DNA from: Mycobacterium rhizamassiliense
GTDB taxonomy: Bacteria; Actinomycetota; Actinomycetes; Mycobacteriales; Mycobacteriaceae
Direction: 5' to 3'
Length of the DNA stretch: 64,000 nucleotides
NCBI RefSeq assembly: GCF_900157375.1
Contig: NZ_LT721901.1
Location: forward strand, 2,280,315-2,344,314
Shown in pieces: positions 10,425 through 19,700 of the stretch. The notes below the pieces were generated by a model, which ran no database searches, was not told the DNA's origin, and saw only the letters and a program-made list of their open reading frames with translations. A program made the translations under genes and the position numbers. Each line of letters starts with the position of its first letter. Positions within the stretch are counted from its first letter, which is position 1.

Positions 10425-12583
10425 TGGAGTCGACCGACCAGACGCCCGCCCCGCCCGTCGCCAAGCGTGTCGATACCCGACGCGAATTCCACGGCGATGT
10501 CTTCGTCGATCCCTACGAATGGCTGCGCGACAAGGAAAGCCCGGAGGTTATCGCGTACCTCGAGGCAGAGAACGCCTACGTCGACCAGAGCACCGCGCAC
10601 CTGCAGCCGCTGCGGGAGCAGATTTTCGCCGAGATCAAGGCTCGCACCAAGGAAACTGATCTGTCCGTGCCGACCCGGCAGGGCGACTGGTGGTACTACT
10701 CCCGGACCTTCGAGGGCAAGCAGTACCGTGCCCAATGCCGTTGCCCGGTAGCCGATCCCGACGACTGGGATCCGCCCGTCCTGGACGAGCACACCGAGAT
10801 ACCCGGCGAACAGACGCTGCTGGATTCGAATGTCGAGGCCGACGGCCACGACTTCTTCGCGCTGGGCGCGGCCCTGGTGAGTCTGGACGCGAATTTGCTT
10901 GCGTATTCGGTCGACACCGTCGGCGACGAGCGATACACGCTGCGGTTCAGGGACTTACGCTCCGGCGAGAACTACCCCGACGAGATCGCCGACATCTCGG
11001 CCGGCGTTACCTGGGCCGCGGACAACCGCACGGTGTACTACCTGACGCTGGACGATGCGCACCGCCCCGACAAGGTGTGGCGATACCGGCTGGGCTCCGG
11101 TGAGCCGTCGGAGTTGGTGTATCACGAAGCCGACGAACGGTTCTGGCTCGGGGCGGGGCTCACCCGCAGCGAGGCGTACGTGCTGATCGCCTCGGGCTCG
11201 TCGGTCACCTCCGAGCTGCGCTACGCGGATGCCGCCGATCCGAACGCGGAGTTCACGGTGGTGCTGCCGCGTCGCGAAGGCGTCGAGTATTCGGTGGAGC
11301 ACGCGGTGGTCGGGGGGCAGGATCGCTTCCTGATCCTGCACAACGACGGCGCGGTGAACTTCACGCTGGCCGAGGCCCCGGTCAGCGATCCAACCCAGCA
11401 GCGCACCCTGATCGAGCACCGCGACGACGTCCGCCTCGAGGGCGCCGATGCCTTCGCCGGCCATCTGGTGATCAGCTACCGACGTGCGGCATTGCCGCGA
11501 ATTCAGTTGTGGCCCATCGGTTCCGATGGCAACTATGGTGATCCGGAAGAGATCGCGTTCGATTCCGACCTGATGTCGTCGGGCCTGGGTGGCAACCCGA
11601 ACTGGGTTTCGCCCAAGCTGCGCATCAGGGCGGCATCTTTGGTCACGCCGTTGCGGGTCTACGACATCGACCTACGCACCGGGGAGCGCACGTTGCTGCG
11701 CGAGCAACCGGTGCTCGGCGACTACCGCCCGGGCGACTATGTGGAGCGGCGCGACTGGGCGATCGCCGATGACGGCACCCGGGTCCCGGTGTCGATCGTG
11801 CACCGCGCGGATATCGAATTCCCGGCCCCGGCACTGCTTTACGGATACGGGGCCTACGAGATCTGTACCGACCCGGTCTTTTCCATCGCGCGGTTGTCGC
11901 TGCTGGACCGGGGTATGGTGTTCGCCATCGCCCACGTCCGCGGCGGCGGCGAGATGGGCCGGCTGTGGTATGAGCATGGCAAGCTATTGGAGAAGAAGAA
12001 CACCTTCAGCGACTTCGTCGCGGCCGCAAGGCATTTGGTCGACGCGGGAGTGACTCGGCCACAGCAGCTGGTGGCGTTGGGCGGCAGCGCGGGTGGGCTG
12101 CTGATGGGTGCGGTGGCCAACCTGGCGCCGGAGCTGTTCACCGGAATACTGGCGCAGGTTCCGTTCGTCGACCCGCTGACCACCATCCTGGATCCGTCGC
12201 TGCCGCTGACCGTCACCGAGTGGGACGAGTGGGGAAACCCGTTGAGCGACAGCGCCGTTTATGAGTACATGAAGTCGTATTCGCCCTACGAGAACGTCGA
12301 GACCAAGCGGTACCCGGCGATCCTGGCGATGACGTCGCTGAACGACACCAGGGTCTACTACGTGGAACCGGCCAAGTGGGTCGCGGCGTTGCGCCACGCC
12401 AATACCAACGGCAACCCGGTGTTACTCAAGACTCAGATGGCGGCGGGGCATGGCGGTGTCAGCGGTCGCTACCGGGCCTGGGAGGAAACGGCGTTCCAGT
12501 ACTCCTGGCTGCTAGCGGCTGCCGATGGCGACCGCTACGGCGGCGGCGAGGAAGACGATCTCGGTAGCGGTTCGCACGGATAG
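10421..12583 (+). CDS. ptrB: Prolyl oligopeptidase family S9A protease (oligopeptidase B), intact
   Basis: The protein is a cytosolic serine peptidase of 720 aa with an N-terminal beta-propeller (about residues 60-420) and a C-terminal alpha/beta-hydrolase domain. The nucleophile serine is in [11 protein letters not shown], the aspartate in SLNDTRVYY and the histidine in [11 protein letters not shown]. Oligopeptidase B cuts short peptides after basic residues. As I recall, the M. tuberculosis reference has this gene split into ptrBa and ptrBb (Rv0781/Rv0782); here a single open frame runs through. The 3' end overlaps a DoxX remnant on the other strand. Confidence 0.92.
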   Translation: MMESTDQTPAPPVAKRVDTRREFHGDVFVDPYEWLRDKESPEVIAYLEAENAYVDQSTAHLQPLREQIFAEIKARTKETDLSVPTRQGDWWYYSRTFEGKQYRAQCRCPVADPDDWDPPVLDEHTEIPGEQTLLDSNVEADGHDFFALGAALVSLDANLLAYSVDTVGDERYTLRFRDLRSGENYPDEIADISAGVTWAADNRTVYYLTLDDAHRPDKVWRYRLGSGEPSELVYHEADERFWLGAGLTRSEAYVLIASGSSVTSELRYADAADPNAEFTVVLPRREGVEYSVEHAVVGGQDRFLILHNDGAVNFTLAEAPVSDPTQQRTLIEHRDDVRLEGADAFAGHLVISYRRAALPRIQLWPIGSDGNYGDPEEIAFDSDLMSSGLGGNPNWVSPKLRIRAASLVTPLRVYDIDLRTGERTLLREQPVLGDYRPGDYVERRDWAIADDGTRVPVSIVHRADIEFPAPALLYGYGAYEICTDPVFSIARLSLLDRGMVFAIAHVRGGGEMGRLWYEHGKLLEKKNTFSDFVAAARHLVDAGVTRPQQLVALGGSAGGLLMGAVANLAPELFTGILAQVPFVDPLTTILDPSLPLTVTEWDEWGNPLSDSAVYEYMKSYSPYENVETKRYPAILAMTSLNDTRVYYVEPAKWVAALRHANTNGNPVLLKTQMAAGHGGVSGRYRAWEETAFQYSWLLAAADGDRYGGGEEDDLGSGSHG

Positions 12584-12763
12584 CCGGGTCGTCATCGACT
12601 TCGGCGGATCCGGCATCCGCGAGGCATAGACGTTGGCCGGGAACATGGCCAGCATCAGCGCCAGCAGGCACAGCGCCGCGGCCACCCGGGTGGCGGGCAA
12701 TAGCAGGCCGGCCGCGCCCAGGAGCTCCAGCACGCCCGGTTCGCCATCGGGCACCCCGGCCAC
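12512..12763 (-). pseudogene. Remnant of a DoxX-like membrane protein gene (5' part deleted)
   Basis: The frame encodes GEPGVLELLGAAGLLLPATR and then LALMLAMFPANVYASRM, which is the C-terminal two thirds of a DoxX-like small membrane protein with about three hydrophobic segments remaining. The family's first transmembrane helix is absent. The first seven residues of the open frame are the antisense of the neighbouring TetR remnant, so the homology stops abruptly near 12745. The 3' end overlaps ptrB by 72 bp. A shortened product could still be made from the ATG at 12763, but I judge it a broken gene. Confidence 0.6.
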
Positions 12764-13036
12764 TACCAGGTGATGTTCAACAAATCGCTGCTCGACGGAT
12801 CGGACGCCGGGCTGGCCGCCGCGGAAGCCGCCGCAGGCGCGGAACTCTCACGCGGGGTGGCCACCCTGCGTGACCCCGGGGCGCGGGCGGACCCGGCGGG
12901 CGCGCAGTTGGCGGCATGGTCTCTGGTTCATGGATTTTCGACGCTGTGGCTCAACGACGCGGTGAATGCCGAAGTGCGACAGTCGGACCCGATGGACACC
13001 GTCACGCGGATCGCGACGATGCTCTTCGAGGGGTGA
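12749..13036 (+). pseudogene. Remnant of a TetR family regulator (C-terminal domain only)
   Basis: From about 12749 the plus strand reads GHPGHYQVMFNKSLLDG and later LAAWSLVHGFSTLWLND. This is the conserved core of the TetR C-terminal ligand domain of the WHG type. The DNA-binding half is missing, because the sequence immediately upstream is the DoxX remnant in the opposite orientation. A GTG-ATG pair at 12770 leaves an open frame of 88 codons, but it could not encode a DNA-binding repressor. It converges on emrB with a 5 bp gap. Confidence 0.6.
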
Positions 13037-13041
13037 TCGCC

Positions 13042-14652
13042 CTAGGCGTCGGCGGTTTCGTCGGCCGGCGTGCGCGACAGGAACGAGGCGGGGATCAGCG
13101 ACAGTGCCACGAATACCGCGGCGATCGCGAAGACGAGGGTGTAAGCGTGCGAGTAATCGCGATTCGCGTGCTCCCAGAAGCCGGGTGCCAGCGACTGTGA
13201 CGGTATCGCGGATGGATTCACCGGCACTCCGCGCAGAGCGGACGCTTCTTCGAGTGCCGAGATTTTGTTTGCCGCGGTGATGTATTCGCTTCGGTTGAAC
13301 TGGTTGGTCAGGATCATCGACATCACCGCGGTCCCCAGCGACCCGGCGATCTGGTGATTGACGCTGATCACCGTTGTCCCGCGGGCGATCTGATGCGGGG
13401 CCAGCGTCTGTACCGACGCCCCGGTCAGCGGCATCAGGGTGCAGCCCATGCCCATGCCGATGATCGCCAGCCCGATCAGCAGGATGGGAGTGAACGGGGC
13501 CTGCTTGGCCATGCCGTAGCTGACGATCCCCAGCCCCACGACGATCACCGAGATGCCGGCCATCACGATCTTTCCGGCGCCGCGTTTGTCCATGAAGATC
13601 CCCGCCAGCGGGATCGTGGACATGGCGCCGATGCCCTGCGGCAGCATGTACAAGGCGGCCTGAATCGGCGTCCGGTGCAGCACCAGCTGGTAGTAGCCGG
13701 GCAGCAGCAGCATGCAGCCGAAGGCGGCGGTGGCGAACACCAACACCGTCACGTTGGCCCGGGTGAGTCCTGGATTGCGGAAAAGGTGTAAGTCGATCAG
13801 CGGATGGTCGGCGCGATGCAGCGCGTGCCAGACGAAACCGCCGATCAACGCGAGGCCAAGGGCCGTCGGCAGCAAGACGTAGCGGTCGGCCACCGTGCCG
13901 CGGACCCCGATGGAGGACACCCCGAAGAGGAATATGACCAGGCCGGGTGACAACAACAGCACGCCGACGAAATCGAAGGTTTCCGACGGACAGGGCTCTT
14001 CCCGGGGGAACAGGATGGCCGCGAAAACGACCACGAGCACTCCGATCGGGACGTTGATCAAAAAGATCCACTTCCACCCGTAGGTGCCGATCAGCCAACC
14101 GCCGAGGATCGGCCCGCAGATCGGGCCGAGCAAAACGGGAATGCCCCCCACCGCGACCAGTCGGCCCAGCCGCTTGGGGCCGGCTTCGCGGGTCATGATG
14201 GCGAAGCTCACCGGCGCCAGCACGCCGCCGCCGGCGCCCTGCACCATCCGAAATAGGATGAGCAGCAATATGTTCGGTGCCACGGCGCACAGCAGCGAGC
14301 CCACCGTGAAGACCAGAACCGCACCGATGAAGATGCGCTTGGCGCCGAATCGGTCGGCCGCCCACCCGGTCATGGGGATCACCGTCGCGAACGCCAGCAG
14401 ATAGCCGGCCACCGTCCAGGCCACGATGCCCGGCGTCGACTGAAATTGGATGACGAAGGTGTGTTGCGCGACGGCGACGATGGTCGAGTCCAGCGCCCCC
14501 ATCACCGCCGCCAGCCCGCACACCGCGCCGATGCGCAACAACCGCGCGTCGAGTTTGTCTGGGTACTCACGCTCGGCCTGGGCGGGCACCCCGAGGGCGG
14601 CCGGGAAGTCAGACGCTGCGGAGAATGGGTTTTTCATGGCGTCGCCGAGCAT
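13042..14652 (-). CDS. emrB: MFS multidrug efflux protein, EmrB/DHA2 type (copy 1)
   Basis: The protein is a 14-helix major facilitator drug:proton antiporter of the DHA2 family, about 536 aa. Visible motifs are LDSTIVAVAQ in helix 1 (motif D1), GWAADRFGAKR in the first cytosolic loop (motif A) and GPILGGWLI in helix 5 (motif C). I start it at MLGDAMKNPF, which aligns with the start of the adjacent paralogue; upstream ATG and TTG codons are possible. It lies 51 bp downstream of copy 2 on the same strand. Substrates are unknown. By position either copy could be the orthologue of Rv0783c. Confidence 0.88.
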   Translation of the reverse strand: MLGDAMKNPFSAASDFPAALGVPAQAEREYPDKLDARLLRIGAVCGLAAVMGALDSTIVAVAQHTFVIQFQSTPGIVAWTVAGYLLAFATVIPMTGWAADRFGAKRIFIGAVLVFTVGSLLCAVAPNILLLILFRMVQGAGGGVLAPVSFAIMTREAGPKRLGRLVAVGGIPVLLGPICGPILGGWLIGTYGWKWIFLINVPIGVLVVVFAAILFPREEPCPSETFDFVGVLLLSPGLVIFLFGVSSIGVRGTVADRYVLLPTALGLALIGGFVWHALHRADHPLIDLHLFRNPGLTRANVTVLVFATAAFGCMLLLPGYYQLVLHRTPIQAALYMLPQGIGAMSTIPLAGIFMDKRGAGKIVMAGISVIVVGLGIVSYGMAKQAPFTPILLIGLAIIGMGMGCTLMPLTGASVQTLAPHQIARGTTVISVNHQIAGSLGTAVMSMILTNQFNRSEYITAANKISALEEASALRGVPVNPSAIPSQSLAPGFWEHANRDYSHAYTLVFAIAAVFVALSLIPASFLSRTPADETADA

Positions 14653-14703
14653 ATCCATACCGTTCAGCGCTGGGGCCGGCAACGGTTGAATCGGGTTGCT
14701 CGC

Positions 14704-16320
14704 CTATACCTCGGGCGTTTGGATGGCCGGCTTCTTCGGCAGGAACGACGCGGGGATGAGCGTCAGCGCCACCAGCATCACCGCGATCACGAACACCGTC
14801 GTGTAGGCGTGGGACAGGTCATGGACCACGTTGGCCGCGAAGTCGGGGGCCAGCGACTGCCGCGGCACGGCGGACGGATCGACCGGCTTGCCGGGGCCGG
14901 CCCTCTGCTGCAGGGCCGCGAGCTTGTTCGCCGCGAGGATGTTTTCGCTCCGGTTGAACTGGTTGGTCAGCACCATCGACATCATCGCGGTCCCCACCGA
15001 GCCGCCCACCTGATGGCTGACGCTCATCAGCGTGGTGCCCCGCGCGATGTGCGCCGGCGCCAACGCCTGGACCGACGCCACCGAGAGCGGCATCATGGTG
15101 CATCCCATGCCCAGGCCCATGATCGCCAGCGCAATGAGCAACGTGGGCTGGTACGGGGCCTGCTTGGCCACGCCGTAGACGAAGCCGCCCAGGCCGGCGA
15201 TGATCAACCCGATGCCGACGAGCACGATCTTGCCCGGCCCTTGCCGGTCCACCAGCGGCCCGGTCAGCCGCATCGTCAGCATCGCCCCGAGGCCCTGCGG
15301 GATCAGGTGAACCCCGGCCTGCATCGGCGTGTAGTGCCACACCTGCTGGAAGTAGCTCGGCAGCAGCAGGCCGGCGCCGAAGAAGCTGCCCGCGAAAATC
15401 ATCATCGTCACGTTGGCGTGGGTGATCACCGGGTTGGCGAACAGCCGCAGGTCGATCAGCGGGTGATCCGCGCGGCGCAGCGCGTGCACGACGAACGCGG
15501 CGATCAACACCAGGCCGACCGCCGCGGGTAGCAAGACGCGACGATCCGCCACGGTTCCGCAGCGCGGGATGGACGACACCGCGAACAGGAACGTGGCCAG
15601 CCCCGGCGACAACAACAGCGCGCCGACGAGGTCGAACGTTTCCGACCGCGCCGGGTGATCCCGGGGAAACACGATTGCCGCCAGTGCAATCGTCAGCAGG
15701 CCGACCGGCAGGTTGATCAAGAAGATCCATCGCCAACTGGATGTGTCGATGAGCCAGCCACCCAGAATCGGCCCGGCGATCGGGGCGAGCAGCATCGGGA
15801 TGCTCAGGATCGACATCAGGCGGCCCAGCCGCAACGGCCCGGCCTCCCGGGTCAGGATCATGAAACCCAGCGGCAACAGCATGCCGCCGCCGACACCCTG
15901 GATAACCCGAAAAATGATGAGCTGCAAGATGGTTGACGCCAACGCGCACAACAGCGAGCCGAACAAGAACGCGACTATCGACCCCACGAAGAGCCGTTTG
16001 GTGCCGAACCGATCGGCCGCCCAACCGGTCAGCGGGATCACGGTTGCCAGCGCAAGGGTGTAGCCGGTCATCGTCCACGCGACCACGGCCTGGCTGGACC
16101 CGAACTCCGCGATGAACGTGCGTTGCGCGACGCTGACGACGGTGACGTCCAGGATCGCCATGATCGTGGCCAGGATGCAGACGCCGGAGATCCGCAGCAG
16201 AGCGGCATCGAGCTTGTCCGGATAGCCGCCTTCGCCCCCATCCGGAGGCCGGGCGGGGGTGGCGGGAAGCGGTGCGTCGGCCGCGGCGGAGTGGGCCTTC
16301 TCCATAGCGTTGCTTAGCAT
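14704..16320 (-). CDS. emrB: MFS multidrug efflux protein, EmrB/DHA2 type (copy 2)
   Basis: The 538 aa protein is closely similar to the preceding one over its whole length, including the start (MLSNAMEKAH against MLGDAMKNPF) and the motifs LDVTVVSVAQ, GWAADRFGTKR and GPILGGWLI. The pair is therefore a tandem duplication of a 14-helix DHA2 antiporter. Its start has a GGAAAA-like ribosome site 10 bases upstream. It is the first gene of the two-gene unit and is divergent from the Rv0784-like gene across 199 bp. Confidence 0.88.
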   Translation of the reverse strand: MLSNAMEKAHSAAADAPLPATPARPPDGGEGGYPDKLDAALLRISGVCILATIMAILDVTVVSVAQRTFIAEFGSSQAVVAWTMTGYTLALATVIPLTGWAADRFGTKRLFVGSIVAFLFGSLLCALASTILQLIIFRVIQGVGGGMLLPLGFMILTREAGPLRLGRLMSILSIPMLLAPIAGPILGGWLIDTSSWRWIFLINLPVGLLTIALAAIVFPRDHPARSETFDLVGALLLSPGLATFLFAVSSIPRCGTVADRRVLLPAAVGLVLIAAFVVHALRRADHPLIDLRLFANPVITHANVTMMIFAGSFFGAGLLLPSYFQQVWHYTPMQAGVHLIPQGLGAMLTMRLTGPLVDRQGPGKIVLVGIGLIIAGLGGFVYGVAKQAPYQPTLLIALAIMGLGMGCTMMPLSVASVQALAPAHIARGTTLMSVSHQVGGSVGTAMMSMVLTNQFNRSENILAANKLAALQQRAGPGKPVDPSAVPRQSLAPDFAANVVHDLSHAYTTVFVIAVMLVALTLIPASFLPKKPAIQTPEV

Positions 16321-16519
16321 ATCGAATTGTTTTCCGGTTTCGGCGCTAGTTGGCGTTTGCTCGCCGCGCACCCGACTCGACCCCCGTCCCAACGTCGTTG
16401 CGCGCGTCCGCGATCGGGCCGCGCACGGCGCTGTGAGCTGTGCCGCAGCAACGGCGATATATGCCTGCCGTCTGCGTGTCCTTCACGGTTTCGACACCTA
16501 AACTCGTCAAACTGCGGTT
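16321..16519. promoter_or_regulatory. Divergent intergenic region between emrB copy 2 and the DUF2334 gene
   Basis: This 199 bp gap holds the promoters of both flanking genes. A TAAACT hexamer at 16499-16504 fits a mycobacterial -10 element for the plus-strand gene, which would leave a leader of only a few bases before its GTG. No palindrome long enough to call an operator stood out. Confidence 0.35.
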
Positions 16520-17224
16520 GTGGCTGGAAAATTGATCGTCTCCGTCTCAGGGATTGGCGAGCGCACCCTGGCCGACGTCGAGGCGTTCTGCGCACAAATG
16601 GACGCCCGCAAAATCCCGGTGTCGTTGTTGGTGGCCCCGCGGCTGTCCGGCGACTATCGCCTCGACCGCGACCCGCGCACCGTCGAGTGGCTGACCCAGC
16701 GCCGGGCCGGCGGCGACGCGATCGTGTTGCATGGCTACGACGATGCGGCCACCAAGAAGCGGCGCGGCGAGTTCGCGATGCTGCGCGCGCACGAGGCCAA
16801 TCTGCGGCTGATGGCCGCCGACCGGGTGCTCGAACACCTGGGGCTGCGCACCCGGCTCTTCGCGGCCCCGGGCTGGGTAGTGTCGCCCGGCGCGGTACAG
16901 GCACTGCCGGGCAACGGTTTTCGACTGCTGGCCGACCTGCACGGGATCACCGATTTGGTCAGGCACACCACCGAGCGCGCCCGCGTGCTCGGGATCGGGG
17001 AGGGCTTCCTGAGCGAGCCGTGGTGGTGCCGCATGGTGGTGCTGTCCGCCGAGCGGATCGCCCGTCGCGACGGGATCGTGCGGGTGGCCGTGGCCGCCCG
17101 TCAGCTGCGCAAGCCCGGCCCGCTGCAGGCGATGCTGGACGCCGTCGACCTCGCCTCGATGCACGGGTGCACGCCGACGGTGTACCGCTGGCGGTCCGCC
17201 AAGGCGATTCTCGACGCCGCCTGA
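16520..17224 (+). CDS. DUF2334 / polysaccharide deacetylase-like protein, Rv0784-like
   Basis: The protein has 234 aa with a GTG start. The order of elements (LIVSVSGIGERTLADVEAFC, then IPVSLLVAP, then DAIVLHGYDD, then LFAAPGWVVS) is that of DUF2334 proteins, a branch of the polysaccharide deacetylase (NodB) fold in which HGYD replaces the usual metal site. Substrate and activity are unknown. No signal peptide is seen. The orthologue is Rv0784 by order. A TAAACT -10-like hexamer sits 15 bases upstream of the start. Confidence 0.8.
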   Translation: MAGKLIVSVSGIGERTLADVEAFCAQMDARKIPVSLLVAPRLSGDYRLDRDPRTVEWLTQRRAGGDAIVLHGYDDAATKKRRGEFAMLRAHEANLRLMAADRVLEHLGLRTRLFAAPGWVVSPGAVQALPGNGFRLLADLHGITDLVRHTTERARVLGIGEGFLSEPWWCRMVVLSAERIARRDGIVRVAVAARQLRKPGPLQAMLDAVDLASMHGCTPTVYRWRSAKAILDAA

Positions 17225-17273
17225 TTAAGCCGTCTGGTTAATCGCCCAGCTGCAGAAGCTACCCTGTTGCGGC

Positions 17274-18941
17274 ATGAGCGATTCTTCGGCGGCGGGGTTT
17301 GAGGCCGACGCGATTGTTGTGGGAGCGGGCCTGTCGGGGCTGGTGGCCGCCTGCGAGCTGGTGGACCGTGGCCTGCGGGTGCTGGTCCTCGATCAGGAGA
17401 ACAGCGCCAACCTGGGCGGCCAGGCCTTCTGGTCGTTCGGCGGCCTGTTCTTCGTCGACAGCCCTGAACAGCGCCGGCTCGGCATCCGGGACAGCCACGA
17501 ACTCGCGCTGCAGGACTGGCTGGGAACGGCCGCGTTCGACCGCGAAGAGGACTACTGGCCACGGCAGTGGGCGCACGCCTACGTCGATTTCGCGGCGGGG
17601 GAGAAGCGCAGCTGGCTGCGCGAGCGGGGGCTGAAGATCTTTCCGCTCGTGGGCTGGGCGGAGCGCGGCGGCTACGACGCGCAGGGCCATGGCAATTCGG
17701 TGCCCCGGTTCCACATCACCTGGGGCACCGGACCGGCGCTCGTCGACATCTTCGCGCGCCGGCTGCGCGACCGTACGACCGTCCGCTTCGCGCACCGGCA
17801 CCGCGTCGACGAGCTGATCGTCGAGGGCGACGCGGTGACCGGGGTGCGGGGTGCGGTGCTGGAGCCCTCGACCGAAGCGCGCGGCGTGCCGTCGTCACGA
17901 AAAGAGTTGGAGCAGTTCGAGTTTCGTGCGTCAGCGGTGATTGTCACCAGCGGTGGCATCGGCGGCAACCACGAGTTGGTGCGAAAGAATTGGCCGAAAA
18001 GCATGGGCCGGGTCCCCGAACAGTTGCTGAGCGGGGTGCCCGCCCATGTCGACGGCCGGATGATCGAAATCACCCAGCGCATCGGCGCGCGGGTGATCAA
18101 CCCGGACCGGATGTGGCATTACACCGAGGGCATCACCAACTACGACCCGATCTGGCCGCTGCACGGCATCCGCATCATTCCCGGGCCGTCATCGCTGTGG
18201 CTCGACGGGTCCGGCAAGCGGCTGCCGGTCCCGCTCTATCCCGGCTTCGACACGCTCGGCACGTTGGAATACATCACCAAGTCCGGGTACGACTACACCT
18301 GGTTTGTGTTGAACACCAAGATCATTGAGAAGGAATTCGCGCTGTCCGGTCAGGAGCAGAATCCCGACCTGACCGGGCAGAGCGTGCGCGAGCTGGTGCG
18401 CAACCGGGCCAGTTCCGGGCCGCCGGGACCGGTGCAGGCGTTCATCGATCGGGGCGTGGACTTCGTCTCGGCGGATTCGCTGCGCGAGTTGGTGACCGCG
18501 ATGAACGCCCTGCCCCGCGTGCAGCCCCTGGACTACGCAACGGTGGAAGCCGAGGTGACCGCGCGCGACCGCGAGGTGGCCAACAAGTTCAGCAAGGACG
18601 GCCAGATCACCGCGATTCGCGCCGCGCGCAACTATCTCGGCGACCGCCTGGGCCGGGTGGTGGCGCCGCACCGGCTCACCGACCCCAAGGCCGGGCCGAT
18701 GATCGCGGTCAAGCTGCACATCCTGACCCGAAAGACGTTGGGCGGCATCGAGACCGACCTCGGCGGACGGGTGTTGAAGACCGGCGGCACCCCGATCACC
18801 GGGCTGTACGCGGCCGGCGAGGCGGCCGGGTTCGGCGGCGGCGGCGTGCACGGTTACCGCGCCTTGGAGGGAACATTCCTGGGCGGCTGCATCTTCTCCG
18901 GCCGGGCCGCCGGCCGCGGCGCCGCCGACGACATCACCTAG
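17274..18941 (+). CDS. FAD-binding dehydrogenase, Rv0785-like (fumarate reductase/ketosteroid dehydrogenase fold)
   Basis: The protein is a 555 aa flavoprotein of the FAD_binding_2 family. The dinucleotide site GAGLSGLVAACELVDRG is at residues 17-33 and the C-terminal FAD-closing segment is GLYAAGEAAGFGGGGVHGYR. The family includes fumarate reductases and 3-ketosteroid-1-dehydrogenases; without the diagnostic active-site tyrosines I cannot assign a substrate. The orthologue is Rv0785. It converges on the metallo-beta-lactamase gene across 90 bp that contain a long inverted repeat. Confidence 0.88.
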   Translation: MSDSSAAGFEADAIVVGAGLSGLVAACELVDRGLRVLVLDQENSANLGGQAFWSFGGLFFVDSPEQRRLGIRDSHELALQDWLGTAAFDREEDYWPRQWAHAYVDFAAGEKRSWLRERGLKIFPLVGWAERGGYDAQGHGNSVPRFHITWGTGPALVDIFARRLRDRTTVRFAHRHRVDELIVEGDAVTGVRGAVLEPSTEARGVPSSRKELEQFEFRASAVIVTSGGIGGNHELVRKNWPKSMGRVPEQLLSGVPAHVDGRMIEITQRIGARVINPDRMWHYTEGITNYDPIWPLHGIRIIPGPSSLWLDGSGKRLPVPLYPGFDTLGTLEYITKSGYDYTWFVLNTKIIEKEFALSGQEQNPDLTGQSVRELVRNRASSGPPGPVQAFIDRGVDFVSADSLRELVTAMNALPRVQPLDYATVEAEVTARDREVANKFSKDGQITAIRAARNYLGDRLGRVVAPHRLTDPKAGPMIAVKLHILTRKTLGGIETDLGGRVLKTGGTPITGLYAAGEAAGFGGGGVHGYRALEGTFLGGCIFSGRAAGRGAADDIT

Positions 18942-18952
18942 CGGCGAAAGCC

Positions 18953-19012
18953 GCGAGCAGACGCAGACTCCCGCGTTTTGCACTCGGATCGTGCGATTCT
19001 GCGTCTGCTCGC
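18953..19012. repeat. Inverted repeat with 15 bp perfect arms between convergent genes
   Basis: GCGAGCAGACGCAGA (18953-18967) is exactly mirrored by TCTGCGTCTGCTCGC (18998-19012) across a 30 nt loop. It sits between the stops of two convergent genes, so a role as a bidirectional transcription stop is plausible although no U-tract follows. From memory, similar sequences occur in other intergenic regions of non-tuberculous mycobacteria, so it may be one copy of a dispersed palindromic repeat. Confidence 0.65.
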
Positions 19013-19031
19013 TGTTTAGAACTGCGCACCG

Positions 19032-19670
19032 TCAGAAGGTGACCCCGTTTTCCTCGGGCAGCACCTGGAAGTCGGCGCTTGTCATCTCGGTGATCCGGCC
19101 GTAGTAGAGGCCCCGTGCGTCCGGTGCCACCACGCCCTGGTGGATGGGGACCGCGCGCGCCGGCGCGACCGCCCGCAGGTAGTCGACGGCCTCGGAGATC
19201 TTCATCCACGGCGCGGCCGCGGGTGTGGCCAGCACATCGACCGGCTCGTCGGGCACGAACAGCGCGTCACCCGGATGCATCAATCGGGCGCGGTGGTCCG
19301 AATCGCCCACCAGATACGAAATGTTGTCTATCACAGGGATTTCCGGATGAATCTCGGCGTGGCGACCGCCGACGCCGCGCACCGTCAGCTCGCCGATCGT
19401 CAACTCGTCTCCGACATGCACCGCCTGGCACGGCACACCGAGTTGCTCGGCGGTCTGTGGGTCGGCGTACAGAGCGGCGTCCGCATTGCCCTCCAGCAGC
19501 GCCGGCAAGCGCGACATATCGACGTGGTCAGGATGCTGGTGGGTGATCAGGATGGCCGACAGGCCGGTGATCCCCTCGAAGCCGTGCGCGAACGTCCCGG
19601 GGTCGAAGAGCACGCTAGTGTGGTCGAACTCGGCAAGTAGGCAGGAATGCCCAAAATGCGTCAGTTGCAT
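19032..19670 (-). CDS. Metallo-beta-lactamase fold hydrolase, Rv0786c-like
   Basis: The protein has 212 aa with the metal-binding motif THQHPDHVD (HxHxDH) and the opening MQLTHFGHSCLLAEF typical of UlaG-like members of this superfamily. Further metal-ligand histidines are probably in GVGGRHAEIHP and in LMHPGD. The physiological substrate is unknown. The start ATG is placed where the conserved first strand begins; the open frame upstream lies opposite Rv0787. The orthologue is Rv0786c. Confidence 0.87.
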   Translation of the reverse strand: MQLTHFGHSCLLAEFDHTSVLFDPGTFAHGFEGITGLSAILITHQHPDHVDMSRLPALLEGNADAALYADPQTAEQLGVPCQAVHVGDELTIGELTVRGVGGRHAEIHPEIPVIDNISYLVGDSDHRARLMHPGDALFVPDEPVDVLATPAAAPWMKISEAVDYLRAVAPARAVPIHQGVVAPDARGLYYGRITEMTSADFQVLPEENGVTF

Positions 19671-19700
19671 GCTTACGATTGTGCCCCGACGGGGGTGGTT

